DNA of 64,000 nucleotides, taken from the NCBI GenBank assembly GCA_022072085.1, contig JAJVII010000011.1:62001-126000 (forward strand), given 5' to 3'. This DNA comes from Phycisphaerae bacterium (lineage in GTDB: Bacteria > Planctomycetota > Phycisphaerae > JAJVII01). The notes under the pieces are model-generated. The model searched no databases, was not told the origin of the DNA, and was given only the letters and a program-made list of their open reading frames with translations. Position numbers and translations under genes: made by a program. Below are positions 8,085-17,246 of this stretch, one piece after another; position 1 is the stretch's first letter; each line of letters opens with the position of its first letter.

Positions 8085-9008
8085 ATGAGCGAGCCGGCTG
8101 TCAGTGTGATCGTTCCCGCGTACAACGCCGCCGACGTCGTCGGGCAGGCGCTTCAGTCCGTGCGCGAGCAGACGTTCACCGACTACGAGGTCGTCGTCGT
8201 CGATGACGGGTCGAGCGACGCGACGTGGGAGGTGCTCGAAAAGTGGGCCGGCCAATGGGACCGGCTGCGGGTCTTCCGGGCTGAGCACGCGGGGCTCGCG
8301 GCGGCGCGCAACCGGGCGGTCCGCGAGATGCGAGGCCAGTGGATCGCCCTGCTGGACGCCGACGACCTCTGGCTGCCGGACAAGCTGGCGCGGTGCATGG
8401 CGTTCCTGGCCGACCACCCCGACCTGAGCATCGTCTACACGCCGATGGACCCGGTGACCGCGGACGGCCACCCGATGGCCGGGCACAGCAAGCCCTGCCA
8501 CGCGGGGCAACTCACGCGGCGGCTGTTCGAGTCGATCTTCGTCCACGACCCGGCGGTGGTGTTCCATCGACGGGTGATCGACGCGGTCGGCGGGTTCGAC
8601 GAGTCGCTGCCGGTCTGCGTCGGGCACGAGTTCTGGCTGCGGGTTTCCACGCAGTTCGAGTTCGGCCTGATCGACGAGCCCCTGGCCCTGCGGCGGTGGA
8701 CCGACGCGAGCCTGACGCGGCGGAACCGGTCGCGCGGCATGGCCATCAAGGCGCGGATGCTGGAGCGGTTCTACTTCGAGAAGGGGGGCGCCCGGCTGCT
8801 CGACCGCCGCGAGGCGATCGGCCGCATCGCCCGCGTCTACTACAGCGCCGGCAAGATCCTCACGCGCGAAGGCAGCCCGCGCCGCGGCATGGAGCATATC
8901 GGCCGGGCGATCGGCTATCGCAAGTCACTGCTGAAGGCGTATCCCTTCTGGCTATGGGCGGGGCTGCGCTCGCTGATGGGGCGCGACGCCAACGCCCCGG
9001 CCGGTTGA
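8085..9008 (+). CDS. Family 2 glycosyltransferase
   Basis: The 307-residue protein has a GT-A fold: VSVIVPAYNAADVVGQALQS at the N-terminus, EVVVVDDGSSD for nucleotide-sugar binding, and ALLDADDLWLP with the metal-binding DAD. The acceptor-side segment contains GGFDESLPVCVGHEFWLR, where the ED-like pair lies. No membrane helix is obvious, so the enzyme is probably cytoplasmic or peripheral. The C-terminal 60 residues are basic and helical. The substrate cannot be named. Its divergent partner asnB and the nearby sulfotransferase suggest a role in surface glycan synthesis. The promoter geometry suggests leaderless translation. Confidence 0.92.
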   Translation: MSEPAVSVIVPAYNAADVVGQALQSVREQTFTDYEVVVVDDGSSDATWEVLEKWAGQWDRLRVFRAEHAGLAAARNRAVREMRGQWIALLDADDLWLPDKLARCMAFLADHPDLSIVYTPMDPVTADGHPMAGHSKPCHAGQLTRRLFESIFVHDPAVVFHRRVIDAVGGFDESLPVCVGHEFWLRVSTQFEFGLIDEPLALRRWTDASLTRRNRSRGMAIKARMLERFYFEKGGARLLDRREAIGRIARVYYSAGKILTREGSPRRGMEHIGRAIGYRKSLLKAYPFWLWAGLRSLMGRDANAPAG

Positions 9009-9041
9009 AGCAAGTCCGGGGGATCCAGACAGGAGGCCGCC

Positions 9042-10244
9042 ATGAGCCGGATCCTCGCGGGGGCTGCGCTGGCGACGGTGGGGCTGGCGATCACGGTGCT
9101 GTCGGCCGACCCGCCAGCAACGCAGTCCGACGACGTGCCGTTGCTGGTCCGCGAGCCGTCGGCCGGCGACTGGGTCGTGGACCGCTACGCCGGCAACACG
9201 ACCGCGGGCACGATCTTCTTCCAGGGCCCGGCTGTCCAGGCCGGCGGCGTCGGGCGTTCAACCAGCCTGGCCGTCGCGCCCGACGGACGGACGTTCTTCC
9301 CGGTCAGCGAGGGCATCGCCGAGGTGTCGGCCGATGGCACGCTTCGGCTGGTGGTCAGCAAACAGGAGTGGAAGGCCGACGGGCTGGATGACCTCTATGG
9401 CCGCGGCGGGCTGCTGGCGTGGAACTCGAAGGACGACTGCCTCTGCTTCTGGGGCCGGGGCTGCATCCGCAAGCTGGTCGAGAAACCCGACGGCTCGCAC
9501 GAGGTCGTCCGCGTGGTCGGCGACCCGAAGCGCCCGGGGACGCAGGATGGGCCGGCGGCCACGGCGACGCTCAACTCCGTCGGCGACCTGTGCATCAACG
9601 GGCGCGGGGCGGTGTTCTTCTACGACGCCCGCAACCGCTACGGCGACTGCCTGCGGAAGTTCGAGGACGGCGTCGTCACCACGATCACCGACAAGATGCG
9701 GACCGGCCGCCTCGTCGACGGTCCGCTGGCCGACGCCTGCTTCAATTTCATCAACCTCGGCGGGCTGAATTGCGTCGGCGAGAACGACGACGTGCTCTAT
9801 ATCGCCGACCACTGGAACTTCGCGATCCGCCGCATCGACCTCAAAGCCGACCAGGTAAGCACGGTCGCGGGGATGCCCAAGCCGGCCCCGGGCTCGCCGC
9901 CGGCCGATCGCTTCGGCAAGCATGCCGACGGGCCCGCGCTGACGATGGCAAGCTGCAACTCCGGCTGCGTGTTCGCCGTCTACGACCCGGTTCACAAGGC
10001 GCTGTGGATGGGCGGGCCGGACGAAGGCCGCTTGCGATGGCTCAAGGACGGCTGGGTGAAAACGGTGATGGGCAGCCAGCCGGGGCAGTGGGACCTGGAC
10101 GGATTCGGCAACCCGGCCGACCAGGTGAAGATGAGCTGGTGCTGGGTGCTGGCGGTGGACCGGCAGGGTCGGGCCTACGTGATGAACGGGGCGAGCAAGA
10201 CCGGTTACTGGCGGCTCTACAACCGCAAGGAGGCGAGGCCATGA
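9042..10244 (+). CDS. Secreted beta-propeller protein with NHL-like repeats
   Basis: The 400-residue product follows a strong ribosome binding site (AGGAGGCCGCC before ATG). It starts with a signal peptide (MSRILAGAALATVGLAITVL) and a short PPATQ linker related to the TTQP motifs of neighbouring secreted proteins. Repeated units such as STSLAVAPDGRTFFPVSEG, NSVGDLCINGRGAVFFYD, DVLYIADHWNFAIRRIDLKA and VLAVDRQGRAYVMNGAS match the spacing of NHL or SMP-30-like propellers. DQVSTVAGMP is typical of NHL repeats. No catalytic residues are evident. It overlaps the next gene by 4 bp (ATGA), so the two are translationally coupled and may act together. Confidence 0.8.
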   Translation: MSRILAGAALATVGLAITVLSADPPATQSDDVPLLVREPSAGDWVVDRYAGNTTAGTIFFQGPAVQAGGVGRSTSLAVAPDGRTFFPVSEGIAEVSADGTLRLVVSKQEWKADGLDDLYGRGGLLAWNSKDDCLCFWGRGCIRKLVEKPDGSHEVVRVVGDPKRPGTQDGPAATATLNSVGDLCINGRGAVFFYDARNRYGDCLRKFEDGVVTTITDKMRTGRLVDGPLADACFNFINLGGLNCVGENDDVLYIADHWNFAIRRIDLKADQVSTVAGMPKPAPGSPPADRFGKHADGPALTMASCNSGCVFAVYDPVHKALWMGGPDEGRLRWLKDGWVKTVMGSQPGQWDLDGFGNPADQVKMSWCWVLAVDRQGRAYVMNGASKTGYWRLYNRKEARP

Positions 10245-11527
10245 AGCGAATGCTGCTGATCGCGACGCTCGCCGCGCTGGCGGCTCCGCCGGTGCGGGCG
10301 GACGAGACGACGACCCAGCCGGCCTTGCCGGTGACGGTCGGGCCGGAGGTGACGGTGGCGGCCGACGGGCCGGGCAAGGCCTGTCGCGGCGCGCCGGCTG
10401 CGGCGTTCGGCGACGGCGTCTGTCTGGTCGCGTGGCGCGAGGGCTGGGAGGGGAAGAACGGCGGCGCCCGCATCCGGACCCTTCGCGTCGGGATCGAAGG
10501 CAGGCCTCTGGATCGCGAGTCGATCGAACTGGCGCACAACGCCGACCGGGACGCTCCGCAGGAGCGGCCGCGTGTCGCCTTCTGCCGCGGGACGTTCCTG
10601 GCGGTCTGGCAGGATCTGCGCGGCGGGCGCGACTACGACGTGCTGGGGGCGCGGGTGTCGGCCGACGGCAGGCTGCTGGACCGCGAGCCGATCCGCATCG
10701 CCGCCGGCGCCGGCAACCAGACGCTGCCGGACGTCGCGGCGGACGGGGAGGGTTTCCTCGTCGTCTGGCAGGGCTACGTCGAGCAGGAGCGAGCGTTCCG
10801 CGGCTATGCGTCCCGCGTGGGGACCGACGGCAAGGTGAGCGCTGCGAGTGAGGTCGGCGTCTCGCCGATGCTGCGCGTGGCGTGGGACGGGACGAACTTC
10901 CTGGTCGCCTGTGCGCAATTCGGCTTCTGGAACGTGGGCGACGCGATCCGGGTCGGCCGGGACGGCCGGCCGCTGGCTGGGGAGAAGCCCTTCCTCGTTA
11001 CCCGTCGCGTCGGCGAGTACGCCCTGTCAGCCGTGCCGGGCAGGGGCTGGCTGCTGGTGACGCATCGCTCGGTCCCCGACGCCTGGGGCTGGGGCGGGCC
11101 CGGCGCGATCCGCTGCTGCTTCGTGCTCTCCGACGGCAAGGTGGACGCGACGGTCGGCAAGGAGCAGGACTCTCCCGGCTACGACAAACTCCAGCCCGGC
11201 TGGCTGGACGTGGCGACCAAGGACCGGGCCGACTGGCCCTACGGGCCGAGCGCCGCTGCATGGGACGGGCGGCAGACGGTCGTCGTCTGGCAGCGGTTTC
11301 ACTGCGTCGGCGAAAAGAAGTCGATGCTGGCCAACAGCGACATCATGCTGATGCGGACGGACGGTGCGAAGCGGCAGACCGACACGGCCGTTGCCGTGTC
11401 AGCAGGCGAGTGCGAGGAACTGTCGCCGGCGCTGGCGTCCGACGGCGCCGGCAAGCTGCTCTGCGTGTATGAAAAGGAGATCGACGGGCGGACGGTCATC
11501 TGCGCTCGCGCGATCGCCAGCCGGTGA
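10241..11527 (+). CDS. Secreted repeat protein, probable beta-propeller, function unknown
   Basis: The 428-residue product starts MKRMLLIATLAALAAPPVRA, a signal peptide, followed by DETTTQPALP with the TTQP signature. Units of about 50 residues repeat: RVAFCRGTFLAVWQDLRGG, then DGEGFLVVWQGYVEQER, then RVAWDGTNFLVACAQFG, then WDGRQTVVVWQRFH, and LASDGAGKLLCVYEKE. Each pairs a hydrophobic VVWQ-type strand with a following ARV..DGR.LD segment. The start is fixed by the 4-bp ATGA overlap with the preceding propeller gene and by AAGGAGGCGAGGCC before the ATG. The pair look like two secreted propellers made together. No enzymatic motif was recognised. Confidence 0.78.
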   Translation: MKRMLLIATLAALAAPPVRADETTTQPALPVTVGPEVTVAADGPGKACRGAPAAAFGDGVCLVAWREGWEGKNGGARIRTLRVGIEGRPLDRESIELAHNADRDAPQERPRVAFCRGTFLAVWQDLRGGRDYDVLGARVSADGRLLDREPIRIAAGAGNQTLPDVAADGEGFLVVWQGYVEQERAFRGYASRVGTDGKVSAASEVGVSPMLRVAWDGTNFLVACAQFGFWNVGDAIRVGRDGRPLAGEKPFLVTRRVGEYALSAVPGRGWLLVTHRSVPDAWGWGGPGAIRCCFVLSDGKVDATVGKEQDSPGYDKLQPGWLDVATKDRADWPYGPSAAAWDGRQTVVVWQRFHCVGEKKSMLANSDIMLMRTDGAKRQTDTAVAVSAGECEELSPALASDGAGKLLCVYEKEIDGRTVICARAIASR

Positions 11528-11554
11528 TCGGCCGACCGCGGGGGACGCGGCGAG

Positions 11555-12400
11555 TCAATCCATGCCGGAGGGGTAGCCGTACTTGCGGTTCAGTCGGCCG
11601 GCGACCATGCGGAAAACAAACATCTGCCAGCCGGTGACCTCGCCGCGCCAGCGCTCGTCCTGGAAGTTGGCGAAGTCGGCCTTGCGGTAGAAGTCCATGT
11701 CGATCATGCGGCCCTCGAAGCCCTCGGGCTTGGCCTTCTCCAGGTCAGGGGCGACGGTTTCGCCGCGCTTCTCGGCCAGCGTCTTGAGCAGCCGGGCGTT
11801 GCCGTCCAGCGGGTGGTGCTCCGGCTTCCAGTACTCGACCATCGACGCTTCGTAGGGCACGCCGAGGAACTCGCAGATTCGCTTGCACTGGGCGGGCGTG
11901 TCGTCGTTCAGCCGCTCGTAGCAGACCTGGAGCACGTCGGCCGGGTCGAGCTTGCCGAGCATGCGTTCCTTGCGGCGGATGCTCTTCTTCCACCAGCGGG
12001 CGGCCTTGAGCATGTTCTTGGAGCCCCACTTGCGCAGGGCGCTGGCGGCGGTGGCCCGTCCGTCGCGGACGAGGAAGACGTACTTGCGGGCCAGCCCGGG
12101 CACGCCCGCCTGGGGCAGGTCGTCGATGCCGTTGTTGACCACCAGCAGCCGCTTGCCGGAGATGCGGGCGATCTGGAGGTAGGGGTTCTCGGTCGAGGTC
12201 GTGTCGTAGCGGCTCCACAGCGGGCAGCCGTCGCCGTGGATGAAGCAGATCGGCCGGCCGAGCTTCACCATCGTCGTCACTTCGCACAGCGCCATCGCCT
12301 GCGGGTGCGAGCCAAGCAGAATGTTGGCCCACGTCGAACCGGAGTAGGACGGCGAGATCAGGTTGACGACGACGACATCTCGCGACGAGGGTTGTTCCAT
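11555..12400 (-). CDS. Sulfotransferase family protein
   Basis: The 281-residue protein has the PAPS-binding 5'-phosphosulfate loop near the N-terminus (NLISPSYSGSTWANILLGSHP region). A 3'-phosphate-binding segment VFLVRDGRATAASALRKWG lies near residue 110, and PADVLQVCYERLNDDT aligns with the second PAPS-contact region of the family. It would transfer sulfate from PAPS to a hydroxyl, probably on a glycan. Sulfotransferases are frequent in planctomycetes. The upstream spacer to ahcY holds a repeat at 12476-12517. No signal peptide or membrane helix is seen, so the enzyme should be cytoplasmic. Confidence 0.88.
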   Translation of the reverse strand: MEQPSSRDVVVVNLISPSYSGSTWANILLGSHPQAMALCEVTTMVKLGRPICFIHGDGCPLWSRYDTTSTENPYLQIARISGKRLLVVNNGIDDLPQAGVPGLARKYVFLVRDGRATAASALRKWGSKNMLKAARWWKKSIRRKERMLGKLDPADVLQVCYERLNDDTPAQCKRICEFLGVPYEASMVEYWKPEHHPLDGNARLLKTLAEKRGETVAPDLEKAKPEGFEGRMIDMDFYRKADFANFQDERWRGEVTGWQMFVFRMVAGRLNRKYGYPSGMD

Positions 12401-12475
12401 GATGTTCCCGCGGCAACGGCCGACTTCAGAATTCGCGACACAGAACCCAGGCGTCAGAAGACGACCGCGCCGGCC

Positions 12476-12517
12476 TCTTCTCTAGCCTCTGACCCCTGGC
12501 CTCTAGCCTCTGATCCC
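12476..12517. repeat. GGGTCAG/CTAGAGG-class repeat abutting the ahcY stop
   Basis: The stretch reads TCTAGCCTCTGACCCCTGG then CCTCTAGCCTCTGATCCCC, variants of the words at 5955-6106. It ends exactly at the ahcY stop codon, as several other copies do at their neighbouring genes. Confidence 0.75.
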
Positions 12518-13813
12518 CTACGTCCCCATGTGGCTGCTGGTCAGGTAGTGCTTCTGCTCGGCCGTCAGCCGATCGATCGCGATCCCCATGCTCTTGAGCT
12601 TGAGCGCCGAGATCCACTCGTCGATCTCGTCGGGCACATCGTGGACCTGGATGCCCAGCTTGCCGGCGTTCTTGACGGCCCACTCGGTGGTCAGCGCCTG
12701 GACGGCGAAGCTCATGTCCATCACGCTGGCCGGGTGGCCCTTGGCGCAGGCGAGGTTGACCAGCCGGCCCTCGGCCAGCACCCAGATGCGGTTCCCGTTC
12801 TTGAGGACGTATTCGTCGATGTTGGGCTGGATGTTCTTGTTGACCTTCCGGCTCATCTTCGCGAGGCCGACCAGGTCGAGTTCGACGTCGAAGTGGCCGC
12901 TGTTGCAGACCACCGCGCCGTCCTTCATCTTCGCGAAGTGCTCAGGCCGGATGACGTGGATGTCGCCGGTGAGCGTGATGAAGGTGTCGCCCATCGGGGC
13001 CGCCTTGGCCATCGGCATCACGCCGAAGCCGTCCATCGTCGCCTCGATCGCCCGCACGGGATCGACCTCGGTGACGATGACGTTGGCGCCCATGCCGCGG
13101 GCCCGCATCGCCGCCCCGCGCCCGCACCAGCCGTAGCCGGCGATGACGACCTTCTGCCCGGCCAGCAGCTTGTCAGTCGCCCGGATCACCCCGTCGATGG
13201 TCGACTGGCCGGTGCCGTAGCGGTTGTCGAACAGGTGCTTGCAGCGGGCGTCGTTGACGGCGACGACGGGCAGTTTCAGCGTGCCGCCGGCTTCCATCGC
13301 TTTGAGCCGGATCACGCCGGTCGTGGTCTCCTCCATCGAACCGACGATCCGCTTCTGGAGCGGCTTGTACTTCGGGTTGGTGTGAATCTCGTTGACCAGG
13401 TCCGCGCCGTCGTCCATCGTCACGTTGGGCCCGTGGTCCAGCGCCGCGTGGATGTGCTTGTAGTAGAGGTCGCGCTTCGCGCCGTGGACCGCGAACACGC
13501 CGACGCCGTAGTGCTTGACCAGCGCCGCAGCCGTCGCGTCCTGCGTGCTCAGCGGATTGGAGGCGCAGAGGACCAGGTCGGCCCCGCCGGCCGCCAGGGC
13601 CCGGCAGAGGTTGGCCGTCTCGGTCGTCACGTGCAGGCAGGCGGACATCTTCATGCCCTTCAGCGGCTTCTCCCTGGCGAACCGCTGGGCGATCATCCGC
13701 AGCACGGGCATATCCTCGGCGGCCCACTCGATGCGATCCCGGCCGGCGTCAGCCAGCGAGAGGTCCGCGACGTCGTGACGGGGCAGCCGGGTTCTGGAGT
13801 TCGTCTTGGCCAT
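12518..13813 (-). CDS. ahcY: Adenosylhomocysteinase (S-adenosylhomocysteine hydrolase)
   Basis: The NAD-dependent enzyme splits S-adenosylhomocysteine into adenosine and homocysteine, clearing the product inhibitor of methyltransferases. In its 431 residues the conserved segments are CLHVTTETANL, CASNPLSTQDATAAAL, the NRYGTGQSTIDG active-site loop, the Rossmann motif VVIAGYGWCGRGAA, and VCNSGHFDVELD. The length and the C-terminus (KHYLTSSHMGT) fit the short bacterial/archaeal form rather than the longer form with the KPDHYRY tail. The start at 13813 is chosen for its AAGGAG ribosome binding site; the frame stays open to 13900. A clear promoter lies at 13872-13900. No SAH riboswitch was recognised. 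Confidence 0.97.
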   Translation of the reverse strand: MAKTNSRTRLPRHDVADLSLADAGRDRIEWAAEDMPVLRMIAQRFAREKPLKGMKMSACLHVTTETANLCRALAAGGADLVLCASNPLSTQDATAAALVKHYGVGVFAVHGAKRDLYYKHIHAALDHGPNVTMDDGADLVNEIHTNPKYKPLQKRIVGSMEETTTGVIRLKAMEAGGTLKLPVVAVNDARCKHLFDNRYGTGQSTIDGVIRATDKLLAGQKVVIAGYGWCGRGAAMRARGMGANVIVTEVDPVRAIEATMDGFGVMPMAKAAPMGDTFITLTGDIHVIRPEHFAKMKDGAVVCNSGHFDVELDLVGLAKMSRKVNKNIQPNIDEYVLKNGNRIWVLAEGRLVNLACAKGHPASVMDMSFAVQALTTEWAVKNAGKLGIQVHDVPDEIDEWISALKLKSMGIAIDRLTAEQKHYLTSSHMGT

Positions 13814-13871
13814 GGGGGCTCCTTGAGGAACATGGGGCCGTCGGCGGCCCCGCGGGTCAGTGAGATCGGCC

Positions 13872-13900
13872 ACTATAGGGGCATTCTGCGGAGGCGTCAA
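13872..13900 (-). promoter_or_regulatory. σ70-type promoter of ahcY
   Basis: On the minus strand TTGACG (13900-13895), exactly 17 bp of spacer, and TATAGT (13877-13872) form a near-consensus promoter. It would give a leader of about 50 nt before the ahcY ATG at 13813. Confidence 0.85.
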
Positions 13901-13927
13901 TGCCGCGGACGCGCGTCGCCGCGGCGC

Positions 13928-14572
13928 CTACTCCGGCTGGATCGGCGGCGCCGCACGCGGCGGGTCGATCAGCCCGCGGTAGGGGTCCGACGGGGGCAGG
14001 TCCACCTGGGCCGACGCGGCCCGGGCCAGGTCGTCGTCGCCGATGGCCCGCGCGAAGCTGACCACCTCGGCCATGCGGCGGTTCCACCAGCGGTCGTGTT
14101 CGTCCATCGCCAGCAGGGCCCGGTAGCGAAGGTTCAGCAGTTCGGCGGCGGCCTCCGGCTGGCGGCTCCGGGCCAGGGCGTGGAACAGCACCGCGAACCC
14201 GGTCGAGAGCAGGAACTCCGGCTGCCTCGCCGCCGGCGCCTGGGCCAGCGTCGCCGCGAGCGTCTTCGCATCGGCCGGCCGCTCCTCGTAGCCGTAGACG
14301 TAAAGGTGCTGGCAGCGCCACCACAGCGCACGGGCCGGGCGATCGGCGTCGCCGGCGGCCTGTTCGTCGGCCAGCCGATGGGCGGCGGCGAAGTCGCCGA
14401 TCTGCGTCAGCCGCTGAAGTTGCACGGCCGCGTCGTTTTCCGCGGCCCGGCGTCGGTCAGCCGGCGATGGCGTCGAATCGGCCGATGGTGCGTGCGTCGG
14501 CCACGCGCAGCCGCCGGCCGACGCGCACAGCGCGGCGCAGAACAGTACCGCAGACAGACGGGACAGCTTCAT
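13928..14572 (-). CDS. Lipoprotein of unknown function
   Basis: The 214-residue protein starts MKLSRLSAVLFCAALCASAG and continues GCAW, giving a lipobox (ASAGGC) for lipid attachment at the Cys. The mature part is helical and rich in Ala and Arg. Segments such as AAVQLQRLTQIGDFAAAHRLAD and ARALWWRCQHLYVYGYEERP suggest TPR-like or helical hairpin packing without a clear family match. The frame is open upstream to 14695, but only the internal ATG at 14572 gives a lipoprotein signal. lemA is divergent, its start lying about 180 bp away. Confidence 0.72.
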   Translation of the reverse strand: MKLSRLSAVLFCAALCASAGGCAWPTHAPSADSTPSPADRRRAAENDAAVQLQRLTQIGDFAAAHRLADEQAAGDADRPARALWWRCQHLYVYGYEERPADAKTLAATLAQAPAARQPEFLLSTGFAVLFHALARSRQPEAAAELLNLRYRALLAMDEHDRWWNRRMAEVVSFARAIGDDDLARAASAQVDLPPSDPYRGLIDPPRAAPPIQPE

Positions 14573-14754
14573 CAGCGCCTCCAGCGGCGGGCATTGTCGC
14601 CGGTGATCGGGCGAAATGCAATGTTCGCCTCGCGTTGCGGCGGGTTGCAATTTGCCCCTATTGTTTTCATTGCAAAGCGTCGGCATGAGGGGCATGATAA
14701 CTGCGTTGCGCAGTCGGCCCGCGCGCGAGTCACTCTTGCAAGGAGGAAGGCCAC

Positions 14755-15336
14755 ATGAGCGTCCTGCCGATCCTGGCTGTGAACGTTACGTTGATCGTCA
14801 CGATCGTCGTGCTGGTCCTGCTGGTGCTGGTCGTCGCCGGAATGTACAACGGCCTGGTCAAGCTCCGCATGCGGGTGAAGAACTCGTGGAGCCAGATCGA
14901 CGTCCAGCTCAAGCGGCGATACGACCTGATCCCCAACCTGGTCGAGACCGTCAAGGGCTACGCTGCCCACGAGAAGGACACGCTGGAGCGCGTGATCCAG
15001 GCCCGCAACATGGCCGTCAACGCCAGCGGCGTCAAGGCCCAGGCGGCGGCCGAGAACATGCTCACCGGCGCCCTCAAGAGCCTGTTCGCCCTCTCCGAGG
15101 CCTACCCGAACCTCAAAGCCAACGAGAATTTCACGCAGCTCCAGGAGGAACTGACCAGCACCGAGAACAAGATCAGCTTCTCGCGTCAGAACTACAACGA
15201 CACCGTCGAGACCTACAACACCAAGGTGCAGTCGTTCCCGACCAACCTGCTGGCCGGCATGTTCGGCTTCCGCGAGGAGGAGTTCTTCGAGGTCGAGGAG
15301 GCCGCCCAGCGCGAGGCGCCCAAGGTGAAGTTCTAA
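14755..15336 (+). CDS. lemA: LemA family membrane-anchored protein
   Basis: The 193-residue protein has one N-terminal membrane helix ([20 protein letters not shown]). The LemA helical domain follows, with the hallmarks [38 protein letters not shown] and [11 protein letters not shown], and [21 protein letters not shown] near the end. LemA proteins have an extracytoplasmic or cytoplasmic helical bundle and often occur with membrane proteases. An HtpX-like protease gene lies 2.8 kb downstream on the same strand. The ribosome binding site AAGGAGG is strong. The function is unknown in general. Confidence 0.95.
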   Translation: MSVLPILAVNVTLIVTIVVLVLLVLVVAGMYNGLVKLRMRVKNSWSQIDVQLKRRYDLIPNLVETVKGYAAHEKDTLERVIQARNMAVNASGVKAQAAAENMLTGALKSLFALSEAYPNLKANENFTQLQEELTSTENKISFSRQNYNDTVETYNTKVQSFPTNLLAGMFGFREEEFFEVEEAAQREAPKVKF

Positions 15337-15396
15337 GTGCCGAGTGCTGAGTAAGATCTCAACTGCCGCGAAGATGCGGCCCGGGGGAGGATGGCC

Positions 15397-16278
15397 GTGA
15401 AACCGAAACACCGTCTTGCCGTGGCCGTCGTCTTGTCGCTCTGTCTGGCGCCAGCAGTGTCGGCGCGGGCCGACGACGCGCCGACCACGCAGCCGGAGGC
15501 GGCGGCCACCACGCAGCCGGCCGAGGTCGATGCGGCGTCGATCGGACTGTCCATCGAGCCGGCCGGCGTATCGGTCGCGCGTCCGGACGTGTTGCAGCTT
15601 CGCGGGGCGCGCATGTGGCACCGGTGGGAGGCCCCGGTGCGTGTCGGCGTGCTGATCAAGGTCCCCAAGGGGCAGTTGATCGGCATGGACGAGGGGGCCA
15701 GCAAGCTCACAACCTTCACCGACGACGTCGGCGCCGACCTGGCCAAGGAGGACAAGGAGCAGCAGGACCGCGTGTTCTTCGGCCAGTCGGGCCTCGGCTC
15801 GCTCATGGTCGGCGAGGGCGGCAAGATGGCGCTGCTGAACATCACCGGACGCAAGGCGCCGGCTGCCGGCAACCGCGAGCTGTTCGTGGCGGCCGACCTG
15901 GTCCTGCTCTACAGCGACGGAACGACGAAGGTGGAGTCGGTCAAAGGCGTCTCCACCAAGGCCGGGACCGAGGTGAAGGCCGGTCCGATCACGATGACCG
16001 TGGACGACCGCAATTTCGGCAACGGCGAGAACGTGATGGGGCTGCGATACGGTGACGACGGCGGACGGATCTCGAAGATCCGCATCCTCGACAGCGAGGG
16101 GACCGACATCGGCGGCGAGAACGGGTGGGGCCGGTCCGTCCAGAACGACGTCGTCACGATGACGCGCTACTACCGCCTGCCTCAGGAGACCAAGACCGTC
16201 ACCGTGGAGGTGACTTACTTCAAGGATGTCCGCCGGGTCAGGACGCCGCTGGCCCTGAGCGTGCGGGCGGGGTTGTAG
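15397..16278 (+). CDS. Secreted protein, paralogue of the next gene
   Basis: The roughly 293-residue product has a signal peptide (KHRLAVAVVLSLCLAPAVSA) followed by two TTQP motifs (APTTQPEAAATTQPAE). A GTG at 15397 is preferred over the ATG at 15391 because GGGGGAGG lies at good spacing before it but touches the ATG. The mature domain contains GVLIKVPKGQLIGMDEGASK, TFTDDVGADL, AGPITMTVDDRNFGNGEN, KIRILDSEGTDIGG and a beta-rich end (KTVTVEVTYFKDVRRVRTPL). The same order of blocks recurs in the lipoprotein at 16318-17181, so the two are tandem paralogues of a beta-sandwich type. No known family was recognised. Confidence 0.75.
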   Translation: MKPKHRLAVAVVLSLCLAPAVSARADDAPTTQPEAAATTQPAEVDAASIGLSIEPAGVSVARPDVLQLRGARMWHRWEAPVRVGVLIKVPKGQLIGMDEGASKLTTFTDDVGADLAKEDKEQQDRVFFGQSGLGSLMVGEGGKMALLNITGRKAPAAGNRELFVAADLVLLYSDGTTKVESVKGVSTKAGTEVKAGPITMTVDDRNFGNGENVMGLRYGDDGGRISKIRILDSEGTDIGGENGWGRSVQNDVVTMTRYYRLPQETKTVTVEVTYFKDVRRVRTPLALSVRAGL

Positions 16279-16317
16279 CGGCCGCCTCCCTCCGGCCGCG
16301 ACGATGGGATCGAGCCG

Positions 16318-17181
16318 ATGCGAGCAGGCAGACTGGCAGTGACGCTGCTGGCCGTCGGGTTGACGGCGGCCGGGTGCGGCAAGGAGAAGTCCGGCAGCGG
16401 AGAGTCCCCAAGCCCCTCGCCGACCACCCAGCCCGACGACGGCGAGATCAGCGTGCGGGCAGCCGGGCTTCAGCTCATCGGCGCGGGCTACGGCGGCGAC
16501 GTCGCCCGGCTGCGCCCGCTGAACGAATCCGAAAAGGGCACCGCCGTCGCTCTGCTGGCGGTGGCTGACCGCGGCGAGCTGATCGCCTTCGACGACGAAG
16601 CGAGCCAGGTCGAGAGCCTCACCGACGACCAGGGCAGCAACCTGCTGGCCGGCGAGATGACGTTCGGCCGCCCGGGCTTCGAGTATCGCCCCGCGATCAG
16701 CGCCGATCACCGGGCGCTGATGTGCCGTCTGGCCGGCGGCAGCCTGCCTGCGGGCGGCGCCGGCCGCATCCAGGTCCGGGCCGTGATGGTCTTCCGCTAC
16801 AGCCCGTCGGGCCAGCACATCGAGGCCCGCGTCCAGAACGCGGCCCTGCGCAAGAACACGCAGCTCCAGGCCGGCCCGTTCGCGCTGACCGTCGTTCGCG
16901 CCGGCGAGGCGGGCTGGGGCGACGACAAGATGCAGGTGGTCTTCCAGAGCGCCCAGGATCTCACCGGCGTCGCGGACATCCGGTTCCTGGACGCCGAGGG
17001 CAAGCCGATCGCCTCCCGCCGCGGCGCCGCGATCCGCAATGGCTTCGGCGGGCGGTTCACCTGGGACATCGAGTGCGGGCTGGCGCAGAAGACGGACCGC
17101 GCGACGGTGGTCGTGGAGTATTGGGGCGATGCGACGACCCGGCGGGTGCCGGTTCGCCTGACGGTGGGGATGGGATTGTAG
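16318..17181 (+). CDS. Lipoprotein, paralogue of the preceding gene
   Basis: The 287-residue protein has a lipoprotein signal (MRAGRLAVTLLAVGLTAAGC) and a Ser/Pro linker ending SPTTQPDD. Its blocks match the preceding gene in order: LIAFDDEASQVESLTDDQGS, LQAGPFALTVVRAGEAGWGD, ADIRFLDAEGKPIAS and ATVVVEYWGDATTRRVPVRL. The neighbour is a soluble secreted form and this one is lipid-anchored, so duplication with different anchoring is likely. The position between lemA and an HtpX-like protease suggests an envelope role. No enzymatic residues stand out. Confidence 0.75.
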   Translation: MRAGRLAVTLLAVGLTAAGCGKEKSGSGESPSPSPTTQPDDGEISVRAAGLQLIGAGYGGDVARLRPLNESEKGTAVALLAVADRGELIAFDDEASQVESLTDDQGSNLLAGEMTFGRPGFEYRPAISADHRALMCRLAGGSLPAGGAGRIQVRAVMVFRYSPSGQHIEARVQNAALRKNTQLQAGPFALTVVRAGEAGWGDDKMQVVFQSAQDLTGVADIRFLDAEGKPIASRRGAAIRNGFGGRFTWDIECGLAQKTDRATVVVEYWGDATTRRVPVRLTVGMGL

Positions 17182-17246
17182 CGGAGAGTCACGACTGATC
17201 CCCCGGGTTGCGCCGCGACTTCGGGGGCAGGGCGAGGCCTGTCGGG

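Noticed and set aside
9419-10240. N-terminal extension of the second propeller protein
   Set aside because: It is an out-of-frame reading of the preceding propeller gene; the ATGA overlap and ribosome binding site fix the start at 10241.
13814-13927. SAH riboswitch upstream of ahcY
   Set aside because: The conserved SAH riboswitch core was not recognised; the stretch is a normal promoter and leader.
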